DNA of 64,000 bases from Macrophomina tecta (Eukaryota > Ascomycota > Dothideomycetes > Botryosphaeriales > Botryosphaeriaceae). Each line of letters opens with the position of its first letter. The first letter of the stretch is position 1. Where the stretch lies: NCBI GenBank assembly GCA_024180945.1, contig JAKSGN010000035.1, positions 2,418,001-2,482,000 on the forward strand. The letters are read 5' to 3'. The notes under the pieces were generated by a model. That model saw only the letters and a list, made by a program, of their open reading frames with translations. It made no database searches and was not told where the DNA came from. The position numbers were made by a program, and so were the translations under genes. Of the stretch, positions 45,501 to 56,818 are shown in pieces.

Positions 45501-46871
45501 AAGAATGGCCTGTTCCTCGGCCCAGATATCCTCTTCCAAGTTATTGGTATCACTGATGCTTGTTGACGAAAGCTGTTCGGCCAGGTCATCATCGCCCAGA
45601 AGCCTGGCTTGTAGTAAAGCTGCAGCTTTGGCTTCGTCACCCGCGAAAGCATCAAGAGCTTCCTCGCAGAGTTCCGTTGCATAGCCAGCAGCAGCAAGGC
45701 GCTTGATAGCAGCTTCACGCTTCAGATTCCCACTGGCCATACTGATACCGGCAGTGTAGCCTTCTGGTAAGCTCCATGAAGGAAGGTCGTCTTCAGGTAC
45801 GTGAATGAGGAGCCATTCGAGAATTTCTTCTCGGTCCTTGCACACCTCCGCCGCCTCCTCAACATGACTCTTGCGGAAACCAAGCTTCGTAATTTCGTTG
45901 ATGAGACTTGAGCGCTCAGCAGGGCTTATGTTGACGCTGTGGGGATTCCAGACAGCATCTCTCCGGATCAGACGCTCTATCTCTGCGCGGATCCTCTTGC
46001 CCATGTCAATTTTCGGCACGCGAGTCCAGCCACGCATAATGTTGCCTCCGCCGCTAGAGGGTCCTCCACTACCAGCGGGTTTGTCCTTGTCTTTTTCCTT
46101 CTGCTTAGCGGCCTCTTCTCGCTTCTTGTCTGCCTCTGCCTTGGCGTGCTCCCTCTCCTTGTGCGCCACGAATGGATCCGCCTCATACATCCAGCCCTTG
46201 CCAGCCTTTGTATCTTCTTTCTTCATATCTGAGAATGGGCCTTTCCACAAGTCTCGGTATGTCGGGGGCATCATCATGTGGATGTTCTTCATCGAGGCCA
46301 CGCGGAATAATGTGTACGTAGCAGCAAAATGGCGGGCTTCGAGGGCGGTCGGCTGGACAGCGAGATCTTGCTTTTCGATGGGCAATCTTATGGGCGGGAG
46401 GGTGGTGGTTTCGCGAGTCTTAGGATTCGTAGCCTTGAGGATTACATGCGAGACGAAGCCGCCCTTGACTTTATTCTGCATATGCATTAATTAGCATGCT
46501 TGCAGACAGACACACCCACGAGATTGCTTTCTATCTACCATTGTGTACTCAGGCTTCTCCCACTTCTGCTTCTGGCAATGTTCTGAAAGCATGTTGACAG
46601 GCAGCTTCCCGGTCCATGATGCGCCGCCAATGACGGTGCGCACATCTGGTTTCTTGGGCGCGTCCTCGGGTTGTTCGGAGGCGCCTTTCGCCTTGCCCTT
46701 GGCCTTGTCATTGGTATCGGCTTTGGCGGCGCTGTCTGCCTTCTTCCCTTTCTTTGAATCCCCCTTCGAGTTGGAGAAGACGATGAAACTGGTGTCCTCA
46801 GCGCCCGGAGGGGGAGGGGCGGATTTCTTGGAGCCGCCGCCCCCGCGCGGAGGATGAGGGTTCTTGGGCAT
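42553..46871 (-). CDS. DEAH-type ATP-dependent RNA helicase with UBA-like and RWD domains (DHX29/DHX57/YLR419W-like)
   Basis: Large DExH RNA helicase, probably cytoplasmic, of the group that includes yeast YLR419W and animal DHX29/DHX57; relatives act in translation or RNA surveillance. Exons on the minus strand: 46871-46539, 46475-44166, 44114-42866 and 42803-42553, giving 1380 aa. Order: basic/low-complexity N tail, UBA-like helices (about 360-410), RWD domain (about 424-526, starting EEDIWAEEQAILASIYDERY), then two RecA domains. Motif I is GETGSGKST near residue 625. Motif II is DEVH near 736, so strictly a DEVH protein; motif III is SAT and motif VI QRRGRAGRVRAG. A HA2/OB region follows with LLFSGPITLD near the end. 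The last exon was confirmed by the phase-1 join RDLT-P-FNTYSLLLF. Divergent from aprataxin. Confidence 0.92.
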
Positions 46872-47216
46872 CCTCGCGGGTGAAAGGTGAGCTTTGGCGA
46901 CGGAGATGCAGTGGTGAAGCCATCTTGATGGATGCAAGGCGTGGGGAAAAGATCGGCAAAGCCATGGACGAAATTCTGGCGCGGCCCGCTCGTGGTTGCC
47001 GCTCGGCTCACTTTCTTCGTCGCTCCCAGCCAGACCCCGCCGGCCACCACTTTGTGTGGTAGGGCTGAGTCGGCAACGGCAGCCACAGCATGCACGACGC
47101 AGCTTCACTTGCTTTTGCTCATCCTAGTACCTTCACTACAACACCATCCTGTTTGAGCTCGCAAATAGCCATCAAAGTGAATTACCTTGAGCGACCGCGA
47201 CTCATCCCCCGCAGTC
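46872..47216. promoter_or_regulatory. Divergent promoter between RNA helicase and aprataxin
   Basis: 345 bp between start codons. No TATA box or known motif recognised. Confidence 0.45.
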
Positions 47217-48130
47217 ATGGCAGCAAACGACAAGGCCCACGAAGACCCTGTCACGGGCGAGGAAGTGAAGGGCGAAACGGTGACCATCCCGCCCAACTCG
47301 GCAGGCAATAAGCGTCCAAACGCATGTGAGTTTCCTGTCATGTTGCACAGTCCAGACGCTGAAGATTGACAGTCACAGAGCTCATGTCCCGCAAGCAGCC
47401 GAAGTCATCCACCAAGACGGCAAAGGAAAGTCGCAAATCGACCAGCGTCGGCACTAAGGTGTTCCGTGGCATGTATGGACTGGGAGCGTACATCGACCAC
47501 CCTGACCAATTTGGTCCTGAGCGGGTGATTGACTACAATGATAACTTCGTTATCATCAACGACCTCTTTCCCAAGTCTGTCATCCATTGCCTCATCCTAC
47601 CGCGAGACCAGACGAAGACGCTTGTGCACCCTTTCGAAGCTTTTGAGGATATTCAGTTTCTTGAAGCTTGCAAGGCCGAAGCGGAGAGGGTCAAGAAGAT
47701 GGTGGGCAGCGAGCTGCGCCGCAAATACGGGCAATGCTCCAAGCAAGAGCAGGCGCGGATAGCGGCAATGGAATCAGAAGAACCTCCGGACGAGGCCAAG
47801 CTACCTCCAGGCCGGGACTGGACCGCCGATCTCCTCGTCGGAATACACGCAGGCCCGTCAATGGCTCATCTGCACATCCATGTCCTGTCTCCAGACCGGC
47901 ACTCCCCCTGTCTGAAACACCGCAAGCATTACAACAGCTTCTCGACGCCGTTCCTGGTCCCACTGGACGCGTTTCCGTTGGCGGAGGACGACATTAGGAG
48001 ACGGCCGGGCGAGGCGGGGTACCTCAACAAAGATTTCCTCTGCTGGCGGTGCCAGCGGAACTTCGGCAAGAACGTTCAGAGGCTGAAGGAGCACCTAGCT
48101 GAGGAATTCGAGCAGTGGAGAAGGGCGTAG
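47217..48130 (+). CDS. HNT3: Aprataxin-like protein Hnt3
   Basis: DNA 5'-adenylate hydrolase that reverses abortive ligation products during DNA single-strand break repair, nuclear. Exons 47217-47325 and 47373-48130 (47-bp intron, phase 1) encode 288 aa. The HIT domain starts at about residue 60 (GLGAYIDHPDQFGPERVIDY). It contains the catalytic histidine triad HLHIHVLS, with adaptor helix residues before it. The C-terminal zinc finger DFLCWRCQRNFGKNVQRLKEH supplies two Cys and one His, followed by EEFEQW, the C2HE-type finger that defines aprataxins over other HIT proteins. An N-terminal Lys-rich tail is fungal-like; no FHA domain, as in yeast Hnt3. The ATG at 47217 is preferred over a TTG upstream. 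Confidence 0.93.
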
Positions 48131-48790
48131 TTTCGATTACCCCACAGAATCAACGGAAGCAGCGGGGTGGCTTGTGTCTTTACTTGGTTGGGGTGAGCAC
48201 AGCACGGGGCGGCCTCATGATCACCGTGGCGGAGAGGGGAGGCACAGGCTTGGGGACGGGCGCTACTGCACAGAAGGCTTTAGACTGGTAGAAGGACCAT
48301 CCCGATGGCGAGAAAGTCCAATGGCCGGCTGGCTAGAGCAATCCTGTCATTTCGCAGTCAACTCGTGGAGGCTGGAGAGGCGCAGGGCCGGTCGTGTAGC
48401 TGCAGGCGCGCGGGTTTGGGGGTGGTGACCTGCCTGTTCTGACGGCTACTGCTTCCTTCAGAAGAGGTTAAGCTTCGCGTTCCCACGTCTTAAGGCTCGT
48501 GACACGGCGCTGACGACGGCCGCTCAACGACCTCCCGGCCCTCCCGTGCACCCGCATTTTTTTTTTGCGACAGACTACTTACCGCCCTCATCGCCCTCTC
48601 CCGCGCACTCAATTGGCAACAGAGCGTGGGGCGTGCATGCTCTGGGGGCGTTGATGCGCCGACCTTACCCTCGGGCGACCCACCTGTCGGCACCGGCGAT
48701 CAGTCACAAACCCCGCCCTCGCAGCCCTCCCTCTGGAGCTTCAGCGCCGCTGTGCCGTCGCAAACCGAGACGTTGAACATCGCCGCGACC
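48131..48790. other. Intergenic region upstream of the Zn2Cys6 factor
   Basis: 0.66 kb between aprataxin and the transcription factor, both on the plus strand. It includes a T(10)-like run near 48558 and C-rich leader sequence. An in-frame extension of the transcription factor up to an ATG at 48626 is possible but not favoured. Confidence 0.5.
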
Positions 48791-51700
48791 ATGTCCAACT
48801 CGACGCCCTCACGCAGCGCCCAGCAAGACAGCGCCTCGCCGCCTGCGAAATCGGCCTCCGCCCAAGGCTCCCACACCCGCACCTACCAGGCCTGCATACC
48901 GTGTCGCCGTCGCAAGGTGCGCTGCGACCTGGGACCAGTCGACAACCCTCACGACCCGCCGTGCGTGCGTTGCCGCCGCGAGAGCAAAGAGTGCTTCTTC
49001 TCCGCAACCCGCCGTAAGCGCAAGCCGCAGGATGGCGGCGAGGGTCTCGACGACGATGGCCCCTCTGACTTCGAGATCCACAACGGCCGCAAGCGTCTCA
49101 GAGAAGATTCCGAAACCCCGCGGCGACCCGGCTTCACCCACCAGCCATCCATAGAACGCCCACTGACCCCCGGAGGCTCCGTTGGCCGCTTACAACCCCT
49201 GCGCCGGCCGAACTCCAATCGCCAGTCCTCACACGATGATCAGCAGCAGGTGAATAATGAGACCACTGCCATCCTGCAGTCCAAGGAGGTTTTCAGCGGC
49301 CATGACGCCCTCAACCTGCTTTTCGAGGCTGCCGGCCGTACGGGCGACATCGAGCACCACAGGTCCAACAGCACCAACATGCACCAGCGGACCATGAGCA
49401 CCACGTCGCTCAGTGCTACAACACCCGGTTCTCAGCCCAACCTGACAAGCCCCGGTATCAATGGTGCTCAGCCCTATCCCAGCCCGGGACCACGATCCGC
49501 CACCGAACCGGCGATCGACCCTGCTATCGCACAAGGACAAGTGGAAGGCATGGCAGGTGATCAAAGTGGCTATGAGCACGCTATCAAGGCATGGTCGAGG
49601 TTCCGTTTTGTGCGTGCCGGCTGGTTCACTGCCCGAGAGGGTATTGCGTACCTTGACTACTTCTACAGATACTTGTCGCCTCTGACTCCCATCGTGGTGC
49701 CGAACTTTGAGAAGTACGAGTCACACCAGACGTTGCTCAGCGAGGAGCCCATGCTCGTTGTGACGCTCTTGACAGTCGCATCCCGCTATATGCCCTTGGC
49801 CGGACCAGGCTCTAGCTCACGGCCGTATGCTATCCACGAAAAACTATGGAGCTATCTCCAGGGAATGATTGACCGGATGATCTGGGGACAGGAACAATTT
49901 GGTGGCGGGTTTTGCGGTGCCGGTGCCCAGCAGAGTTGCGACGTGAATCCGCTATCTCGTAAAGGTCTTCGCACTCTTGGTACAGTTGAGAGTTTGATGC
50001 TTCTCACCGAATGGCATCCGCGAGCCTTGCATTTTCCCCCAGGAGATGACGACGACGAGCTCATGGCGCCTGATGAAGCGACAATGGCCAACATGGCCAG
50101 CGGGTTCCTATCCGAGGCGGTGAACGATCAATACAGGGGATCAGGCGGTCAAAGGATCGACAGCTGGCTGGAACCATGCTGGAGGAGCGATAGGATGTGT
50201 TGGATGCTACTCGGCAACGCCCTAGCCTTGGCTTACGAAATCGGTGTGTTCGACGATAAGAGCGAGACCGATTTCCAGGAAGAGAACAAGCACCTCCCGG
50301 CGGCCAAAGTGGAAGCTTATTATCGCCGGAAGAACCATCTCCGAGAGCTCCTGCTAATCTACATTACCCAAACCAGCGGCAGAGTTGGGCTGACATCCAT
50401 GCTTCCGCGTTCTCAGAGGGACAAGACCTTTCTGAAAAGCCCAGATGATCGCTTGCAAGATCGTTTCTCCATGTTGAAGAGGACCGGCAAGATTATCCGC
50501 GAAGAGGCGGGTAGTTCCCCTAATACTGAAAGAAGAATCAACAGCCAGGAGATGGTCTTGTATTTTTGGATGGAGATTGCCGTTATCATGGAGAAAGGCA
50601 ACCAAGACATGTTCTCGAACCGTCGTCGCACTCGAGAACTGATCAAGACGCAGGAGTACAAGAAGCTCTTGGCCGAGTTTCAACCTATGCTCCGGGAGTT
50701 CCGCTCACACTTGGACCGGTACAAGAACATTAGTAAGTTTGACTGGCTCTACCTTTTCATGTTGCGCAGCTAACGTAGGTAGTTCCTAAATTGATGCACG
50801 ATATCTTGGCTATCGAATACGAGTACAGCCGGGTGTACATCAACTCACTTGCTTTGCAGGCGGTGGTCGAGCGATGCGTCACGAATACCCACGCGGCAGC
50901 CACCGCAAATGGGTCCAATGGCCTCGGTTCCTTGGCTACCGGTACAATTCCTCCACAGATGCTTGTGCGATGGTACGGCGATGATCGCCACTTCATCCGA
51001 GAAGTGATTGACGGTTGCCGCAATGTATTGCAAATCGTCACCAAGGGTCTAGAACCAGGAGGTTACCTCAAACACGCGCCGGTGCGAACGTTCTTCCGGA
51101 TCATATCCGTAACGATCATCCTGCTCAAGACATTTGCGCTTGGTGCTACTGAAGATGACGTTGCTCTTTCGCTTGGCCTTATGGAGGAAGCTGTCTCAGC
51201 ATTGCGTAACTGCATTGTTGATGATGTCCACGTTGGCAATCGGTTTGCAGATATGCTGATCACCCTGATCACCCGTATCAAGTCTCGTTTTGTGCGTATG
51301 GCGGGATCAGGGTCTGGTAGAGCTTCCGTGCAAGCCAGTCGTGCCACAAGCCAGAGTCCGAGTATGTCAACGGCACCGGCAATCACGTCGAATCACCAAA
51401 ACTACAACAATCCAATGATGCCACCGCCGCATCCGGGCCAAGGATTTAATAACAACACAAATGGTAACAACCCCCAATGGCCTAACTACAGTTCAAACGG
51501 CCTCAGTGGTCCTACCAGTCCTGCCGCTTCCAACGGGCGTGCGACGCCAAATCCCAGCCACCCGCTTTGGGGCATCAGCACTGAGACGTATGATCCAGGG
51601 TCCAACAATATCTCGATCATGCCGCCGCCGACCTTCGGATCGCCGTACAATTCGCAAAGCCAGCTATCGAATAATGGGAACAATGCCTCCAACGGCAACA

Positions 51701-51903
51701 GTAACCAGTTCAATGGCTTCGGTAGCGATGGAAACGATTACGGCGGTTTTGGAGGCAACGGAGGAGCCGACTGGCTCGCTCTTCCTCTAGACCCCCTCCT
51801 CAACTCCTATGGCGCTGACATAAACAGCAATGCCTATGGACCAGATGTCGGTGGCTATGACTTGTTGGATGTATTGCTGAATGGGACAGAAGGAATGAAT
51901 TAA
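48791..51903 (+). CDS. Zn2Cys6 fungal-specific transcription factor (ARO80-like, tentative)
   Basis: Nuclear regulator with an N-terminal binuclear zinc cluster. Exons 48791-50732 and 50783-51903 (50-bp intron) encode 1020 aa. The cluster follows C-x2-C-x6-C-x12-C-x2-C-x6-C, starting at about residue 35 (ACIPCRRRKVRCDLG). A basic SATRRKRK linker comes after it. The middle region (about 250-700) has the fungal transcription factor domain features FDYFYR-like YLDYFYRYLSPLTPIV and EPMLVVTLLTVASRYMPL. The C terminus is Asn/Gly/Pro-rich and ends in a hydrophobic/acidic stretch (DWLALPLDPLL, DLLDVLLNG) that looks like an activation domain. The longer CDLGPVDNPHDPPC loop reminds me of the Aro80/AroR group for aromatic amino-acid catabolism, which is not certain. 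No catabolic gene for that pathway lies beside it. Confidence 0.9.
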
Positions 51904-53704
51904 TCCGAGCAGAAGCTATATGAATTATATGCATATGGCAGCACACGGAAGTCATGATGGGCTGGGAAACTGCCATGGGAGTTAAGGTGTGTGGATTCTT
52001 TGACATGACTGCGACGGATGACTGCGACGGACGACTGCATCTGAGGCTATGGAATAACACATTCAACATCTAAAACGGGGTATTCGCACGGATGGTAGCC
52101 TGCTTTGTATTTGCTGGTTTTTACTACTTTTTTTTTCTGGCCTTACTGATACCCCAGGGCGGCTTTACTCTTTTTCCTTCGTGTCAGAGGACTGCCCTTG
52201 GCTTTTAATCAGAATTTCTGTCTTTCCCATTCGTATTCGAGCTTCGTTTTAATTGGTCACTTGGTGTTCAGATTCCTGTCAGCTTCATCTAAGGCCAAAA
52301 GCAATTCACTGGGCAGATCTTTGTACTTGCTAGAAAAGAGCGCTTTGTCTTAGTTGGCTGCAAGCCTTGAATTTGATGATATTGAGATCGATCGCCTGCG
52401 ACTGGAGACACGAGTCGACGCGGTAATATTCGGAAGTAATAACGCATTCTTGTGGCAATTCCAGCTTGCAGTTACGCACCATCGTCGTTCGTGCAATCAG
52501 CACTTTTCCCACGGCATGAGAAAATGGAACGCCTGTGACAGACATCATTCATAGTGAATTAAAGCAGTGATCTAGACGCAAAAAAAATTTTCAATATCCT
52601 CGGGTACTAGTACCTCCAGGAGTGCATCCATTCCCCATGCGCATTCACCTTACTTCTGCCACGAACGAGCAATTCGTCAGTCATATTCTACATCCAAAGG
52701 TATATCAACCAACCATTCACGCAGTTCTTCAGCCCGGGAGTGGCAGAAGAGAGAGTTATTCGGCAAAGCAGGGCTTCTTCATATTATATTTTGGCATATA
52801 TCAATGTCAAAGTATGTTATGCAGCGAAACGATTCAGCTCGTGAACGGCTTATCTTTGCCTCATATGCTCCATAAGATAACCGCAGTCAATTCGCCTACT
52901 AGCTGTTCGAAGTCTCCGCGATAACTTCTCTTGCCCTAAAATCACTTCCGATGTGTTTTTTTTTTTTTTTTTTTTTTTTTGCAATATTTGTGATTTTTGG
53001 TTTTGCAGCGCGTTAAAGAAGGTGCCAGGACGCAAACGTCATCAATTGCCTCGGCTGTTCACGCCCAGACGACAGCTCTGACTCCCCATCCATATATATA
53101 TAACGAGTAGCGTCTGAGCTATGGCGTGGCACAGGTGTGCTCACCTCGCTATGGAGGAGGCTAGTAGCTGCTTGGGCGCGGTCAGCCGAACAATATCCCT
53201 ACCACCCTCCTTTTCTTTCATCACTACTAGACGGACTTGTTTCCAAATGCAGGGTGTCAAGGGAGCTCCATTTTTGATGGCACACTTATACGGCCGGAGA
53301 AACGAGGGTCACCGCTAACATATCAGGTTTTAATGCATGATAACAAGTTTATTCGTGTTCTGCTACTAGATACCAAACCTGCGCCAAACCCATGCCAAAG
53401 TTAAAAGCACACATACACAGACCGGGCCATTCCTTGCGTGTCCAAAACAGGAGTGCATACGTGACTTCGAAATTTTCTTTTTCACGCCAAAAGCAACAAA
53501 AACGATTTGATCCAGAGCCCGTACCATGCAAGAAATGCAGGACACCGACATCAATGCAAAAATTGGGCGGGAGGGGAAAAAAGAACTTTATCTCTCTAGA
53601 ACGCCACCACTCTCCCGTGGACCCACACTACCAAAATACTCACTGTATCACGGCCCGTGCCGCCACACACAAGCCACATTAACAGCTACACTCAACAGTC
53701 TTCC
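51904..53704. other. Convergent intergenic region with T-tract
   Basis: 1.8 kb between the stop codons of the Zn2Cys6 factor (+) and DPB11 (-). AT-richer than the coding DNA, with a T(25) run at 52956-52980 and a short TA run near 53092-53102. A 100-codon frame at 52622 has no recognisable content. With both neighbours pointing inward there is room for an unannotated transcript, but I see no evidence of one. Confidence 0.5.
52956..52980. repeat. T(25) homopolymer tract
   Basis: Longest single-base run in the window, in a gene-free convergent spacer. Confidence 0.95.
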
Positions 53705-56700
53705 TTAGGCCCTCCCACCAGCCGGTCTCCTCCGCATGGTTCTGCCCCCGGAGACACTCTCATCTCCAACATCCTGAACCCTCCCAATCCTGTCCACTGC
53801 CCTCATGATCCCCGCCGCCCCCGTACCATCTCCTCCCACACCAACCTCCACCACCTTTCCGCCCAAACGCTTAATCACCTCGACCCGCTCCGCCTCACCC
53901 TCACCATCGCCCCACACCAGTGCCTGACTGGCAACAGGAACAGGATCCGTCCACGGTGCAGCATTAGCCGCCGTAGTCATTTCAGCTTCACCTGCTGCCG
54001 AGGCCACGGCCGCCGCCGCCGCATGAAACGCCGAGACATTGGTGGCCGAGAAGGAGTTTTGTGCAGACAATGAGGATGGGGCGGAGAGGTTTGACGTGAC
54101 GGAGGGCGCTCGGCCGAGCTGACGGCGATTGCGGCGGTCTTTCCGCGCTGCTCCGCCCGTGTCGGAACCAGCGGAGTCGGGGCGGGTGGAGTGATTCTGC
54201 TTTTTCTGGGCGAGCAAGGCTGCGATCGTTGTGTTCAATGCGGCGGAGTCGGTTGGGGGCGGAGCGGGTGCGGCGGAGTTGGTGGTGTGGGTGATTGATT
54301 GTGATGAGATCGGTGGAGTGATATTGGTGTTTGTGGATGACGAGCGTTGCGGCTGCTTCCGCTGCACAGCCGCCTGATCATCCGCAGGCGATCCTGGTCC
54401 CGGCAAGGGTTTTCGGGATGCATTGGCCTCGGATGGGGACAACTCTTGCAGATGGTTCTGAGGTGACGCGGCATCATACGGAGGGAGCGGAACGGCATCC
54501 GGTACTCCCGCTCTGCCGCGCCCGCGGGCGGCCGCGTCTTCTTCATTCTCGCTCGCTGAAGACTCGTAGAGTGGCAGCGCGCGCTTATTGGACTTCCAAG
54601 TCTCCGGCTTTCCTGTGTCTAGACGCGAGAGGCTTTCCTTTTCGCCCGTGTTATGGCGATCAGAAGACCCGTCTTTCGATAGTGCGAGTTTATTATTACT
54701 GCTACGCTCGCGTAAGACCCTAGCTCACTTCGTCAGCAATGACTCATGTAGGAATGACGTAAGTGCAGAACCGACACGAACAATTAGAGATGATCGTGCG
54801 AACATTGCGCGTTCAAGGGCGTGCCTTTGCCATGTAGAATGGCATATTCAGCCGAGGCTCACCAATGGCTTACCGTTCTTTCGTTGTAGGTTCCGTGCTT
54901 GCGCCAGAACCCTTGCGTTCATGCACCTGCCGTGATGGCTCTCGCGATCGTTCGGAAGACGTCTGGATTAGGTGGCTTTCGAAGGGCTGCCGCGTGCCCG
55001 TGGAGATGCAGCTCCACAACCATGATGGAGCTACGACAGGGATCGAACGGTCCAAACAAAATCTGACTTTTGGATGCATGGGCGAGTCTGAGTTGGAGAT
55101 CAACACAGACACGCTTTCCTTCAAAATTTCGTCATAAGTCGCCCCTGAGCGAGCGGCAAATTCAGCACCTCTGACGTAAATAGGGAGCGGGACTTTACGC
55201 ACCCATTAGTTTGACAACTTTGGACACATGTAGTCGATCGTAGTCAGTAAATGAAGTAGAAGTGACAATTAGACTGCCAAAGTCTAGTGTGACGTTAGCA
55301 CTTGCACGTGACTGTAGCATTTGAGCATTCTCACCCGGTATTGGGATTCGTGGGAGGGGTTTACAGATCACCTCGCCAGTGGGATCGACGATCTTCTTCC
55401 TGTACAAGCATTTTTCGACCCACCACTCATTGACACGCGTAAGACCTTCAGCAACGAGGGGAAGGTCCTCAAGTGCATCGCGGGCAACGTTAGAAGGTGT
55501 AATCAAGAATCCCGACTCCAGTTCTGAGTCTTCATGTGAACAAAGCTGTTCTGGTGTTAGAGCAAGGTGCGCTCCGTTCTGTTGAAGATGTTCGTGAAGA
55601 ATCCCTGTCTATATCCATTAAGTACAAGGTCTCGAATATATGAAATAGACATCAGACGAACCTGGACCCGATTGAAGCCATACACGTATATGACCCTACC
55701 CTCAAAACAGCCTGCTCTTCGCCTGAACTGAGGCTTGGGGTCGGTGGCGCCATCCATCTGGCCGAGGCTGGAGGTTCTACGAATTTGTGCCTTATCCATG
55801 GCAGGGACAACTTCGTTACTAACCAGGCCGTCCGACTTCACGTCTTGCCAGGAGCTGTCCTCTTCTTGCTTTGCGCCAAAACTGCCAGTCGTGATGTCGT
55901 TCCAAATAGCCGAGCTTTGACTGCCAAGCTTGGTACTTGCTGTACGCCTTAGTTTTCGCTTGCCTTCTCCATCATCCGCTGCAGCAATTCGCATACGCTT
56001 CCCCAGAGGTGTAGTCTCAGCCGGCAGCTTTTTGAAAGCGCCTTTCCCGCGCTCTTCTTTGGGCAGCCTTGGATCGTATAGCTCGTCTTCTAGTGCCATA
56101 CGTCGTTCGATACTGTCGGTGAGCCATTCCAGCGACACGACCTTGACCCTCCATTGCAATGCGAATTCGAATTTCTTGCCGGACGGCACGGCAGCAATAA
56201 GGTGGGTCACCGTCTTTGTCAGATCGCCCTGATATATCGCACCATTCGCGGTAACGGTATCTTCGAGGTATTTCCGTTGGGTTACTGCTTGACATCAGCA
56301 AGAGAACGCAGAGACCGCAAAGCATACGTACTATCTTCGAAGCCGGTGATGCATATGCGCAGGCCAAAGAGGGTAGGCACACGATGTTCCTCCTCTAGCT
56401 TCTCCACATCTGTTTCCCCGCCCTGTAGCCAAGAATCCCGCACAGCGGCAACCCAAGTGGGTTTGACGACCTTGACATCCGGGCGCTCCTTGGCCACATA
56501 CTTGTATTTCTGGGTATCAATGTGACCAACAACGAGATGCGTCACGTCAGAGGTCAGGTCGTACTTGTGGGCGGCGCCCATATCGGTGGCCCATTTGGCA
56601 AGTTCATTCTGGCGCACAGCTGATTTCAGCAATCACATACTAGCGGAGGGGTGTGGCACGGCGTACTCTTTGTTCGAGGTTGATGGAGGTGCAGCACAAG

Positions 56701-56818
56701 ACGACTCCGGCGAGGGGCGACTGCGCCCGAGCTAGACCTTGTTAGCAGAGCCCATTGGGAAGCAAAGCTAGTGCAGAGGCGCTGGTACAAGCGTACCCTG
56801 ATCTGTTTGCTCCAGCAT
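53705..56818 (-). CDS. DPB11: BRCT-repeat replication initiation and checkpoint scaffold Dpb11/Rad4 (TopBP1)
   Basis: Phospho-binding scaffold that bridges Sld2/Sld3-type factors to start replication and activates the Mec1/ATR checkpoint; nuclear. Seven exons on the minus strand: 56818-56797 (22 nt), 56731-56667, 56608-56332, 56284-55662, 55608-55203, 55144-54874 and 54719-53705, giving 892 aa. BRCT1 starts SPLAGVVLCCTSINLEQRN. BRCT2 has LFGLRICITGFED then ITQRKYLEDTV. BRCT3 has AGCFEGRVIYVYGFNRV and VNEWWVEKCLY. BRCT4 has SKVVKLMGATYDEIL and WLWSCISTG. The basic, Ser/Ala/Gln-rich C tail of ~340 residues is unstructured and contains the LGRAPS segment. The exon 5-6 junction used here (58-bp intron) gives KLMGATYDE; a 34-bp alternative was rejected. 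The exact exon 4-5 splice is ambiguous by four bases without changing length. The 5' exon is supported by phase only. Confidence 0.9.

Noticed and set aside
48626..48790. N-terminal extension of the Zn2Cys6 factor
   Set aside because: In frame but Pro/Ser/Gly-rich and not like family N termini; the ATG at 48791 is closer to the zinc cluster.
52622..52924. 100-codon frame in the convergent spacer
   Set aside because: No family features; low-complexity surroundings.
55169..55202. 34-bp intron in DPB11 giving KLMGAEFAARS
   Set aside because: Too short; the 58-bp alternative with a downstream CTCAG gives the expected KLMGATYDE.
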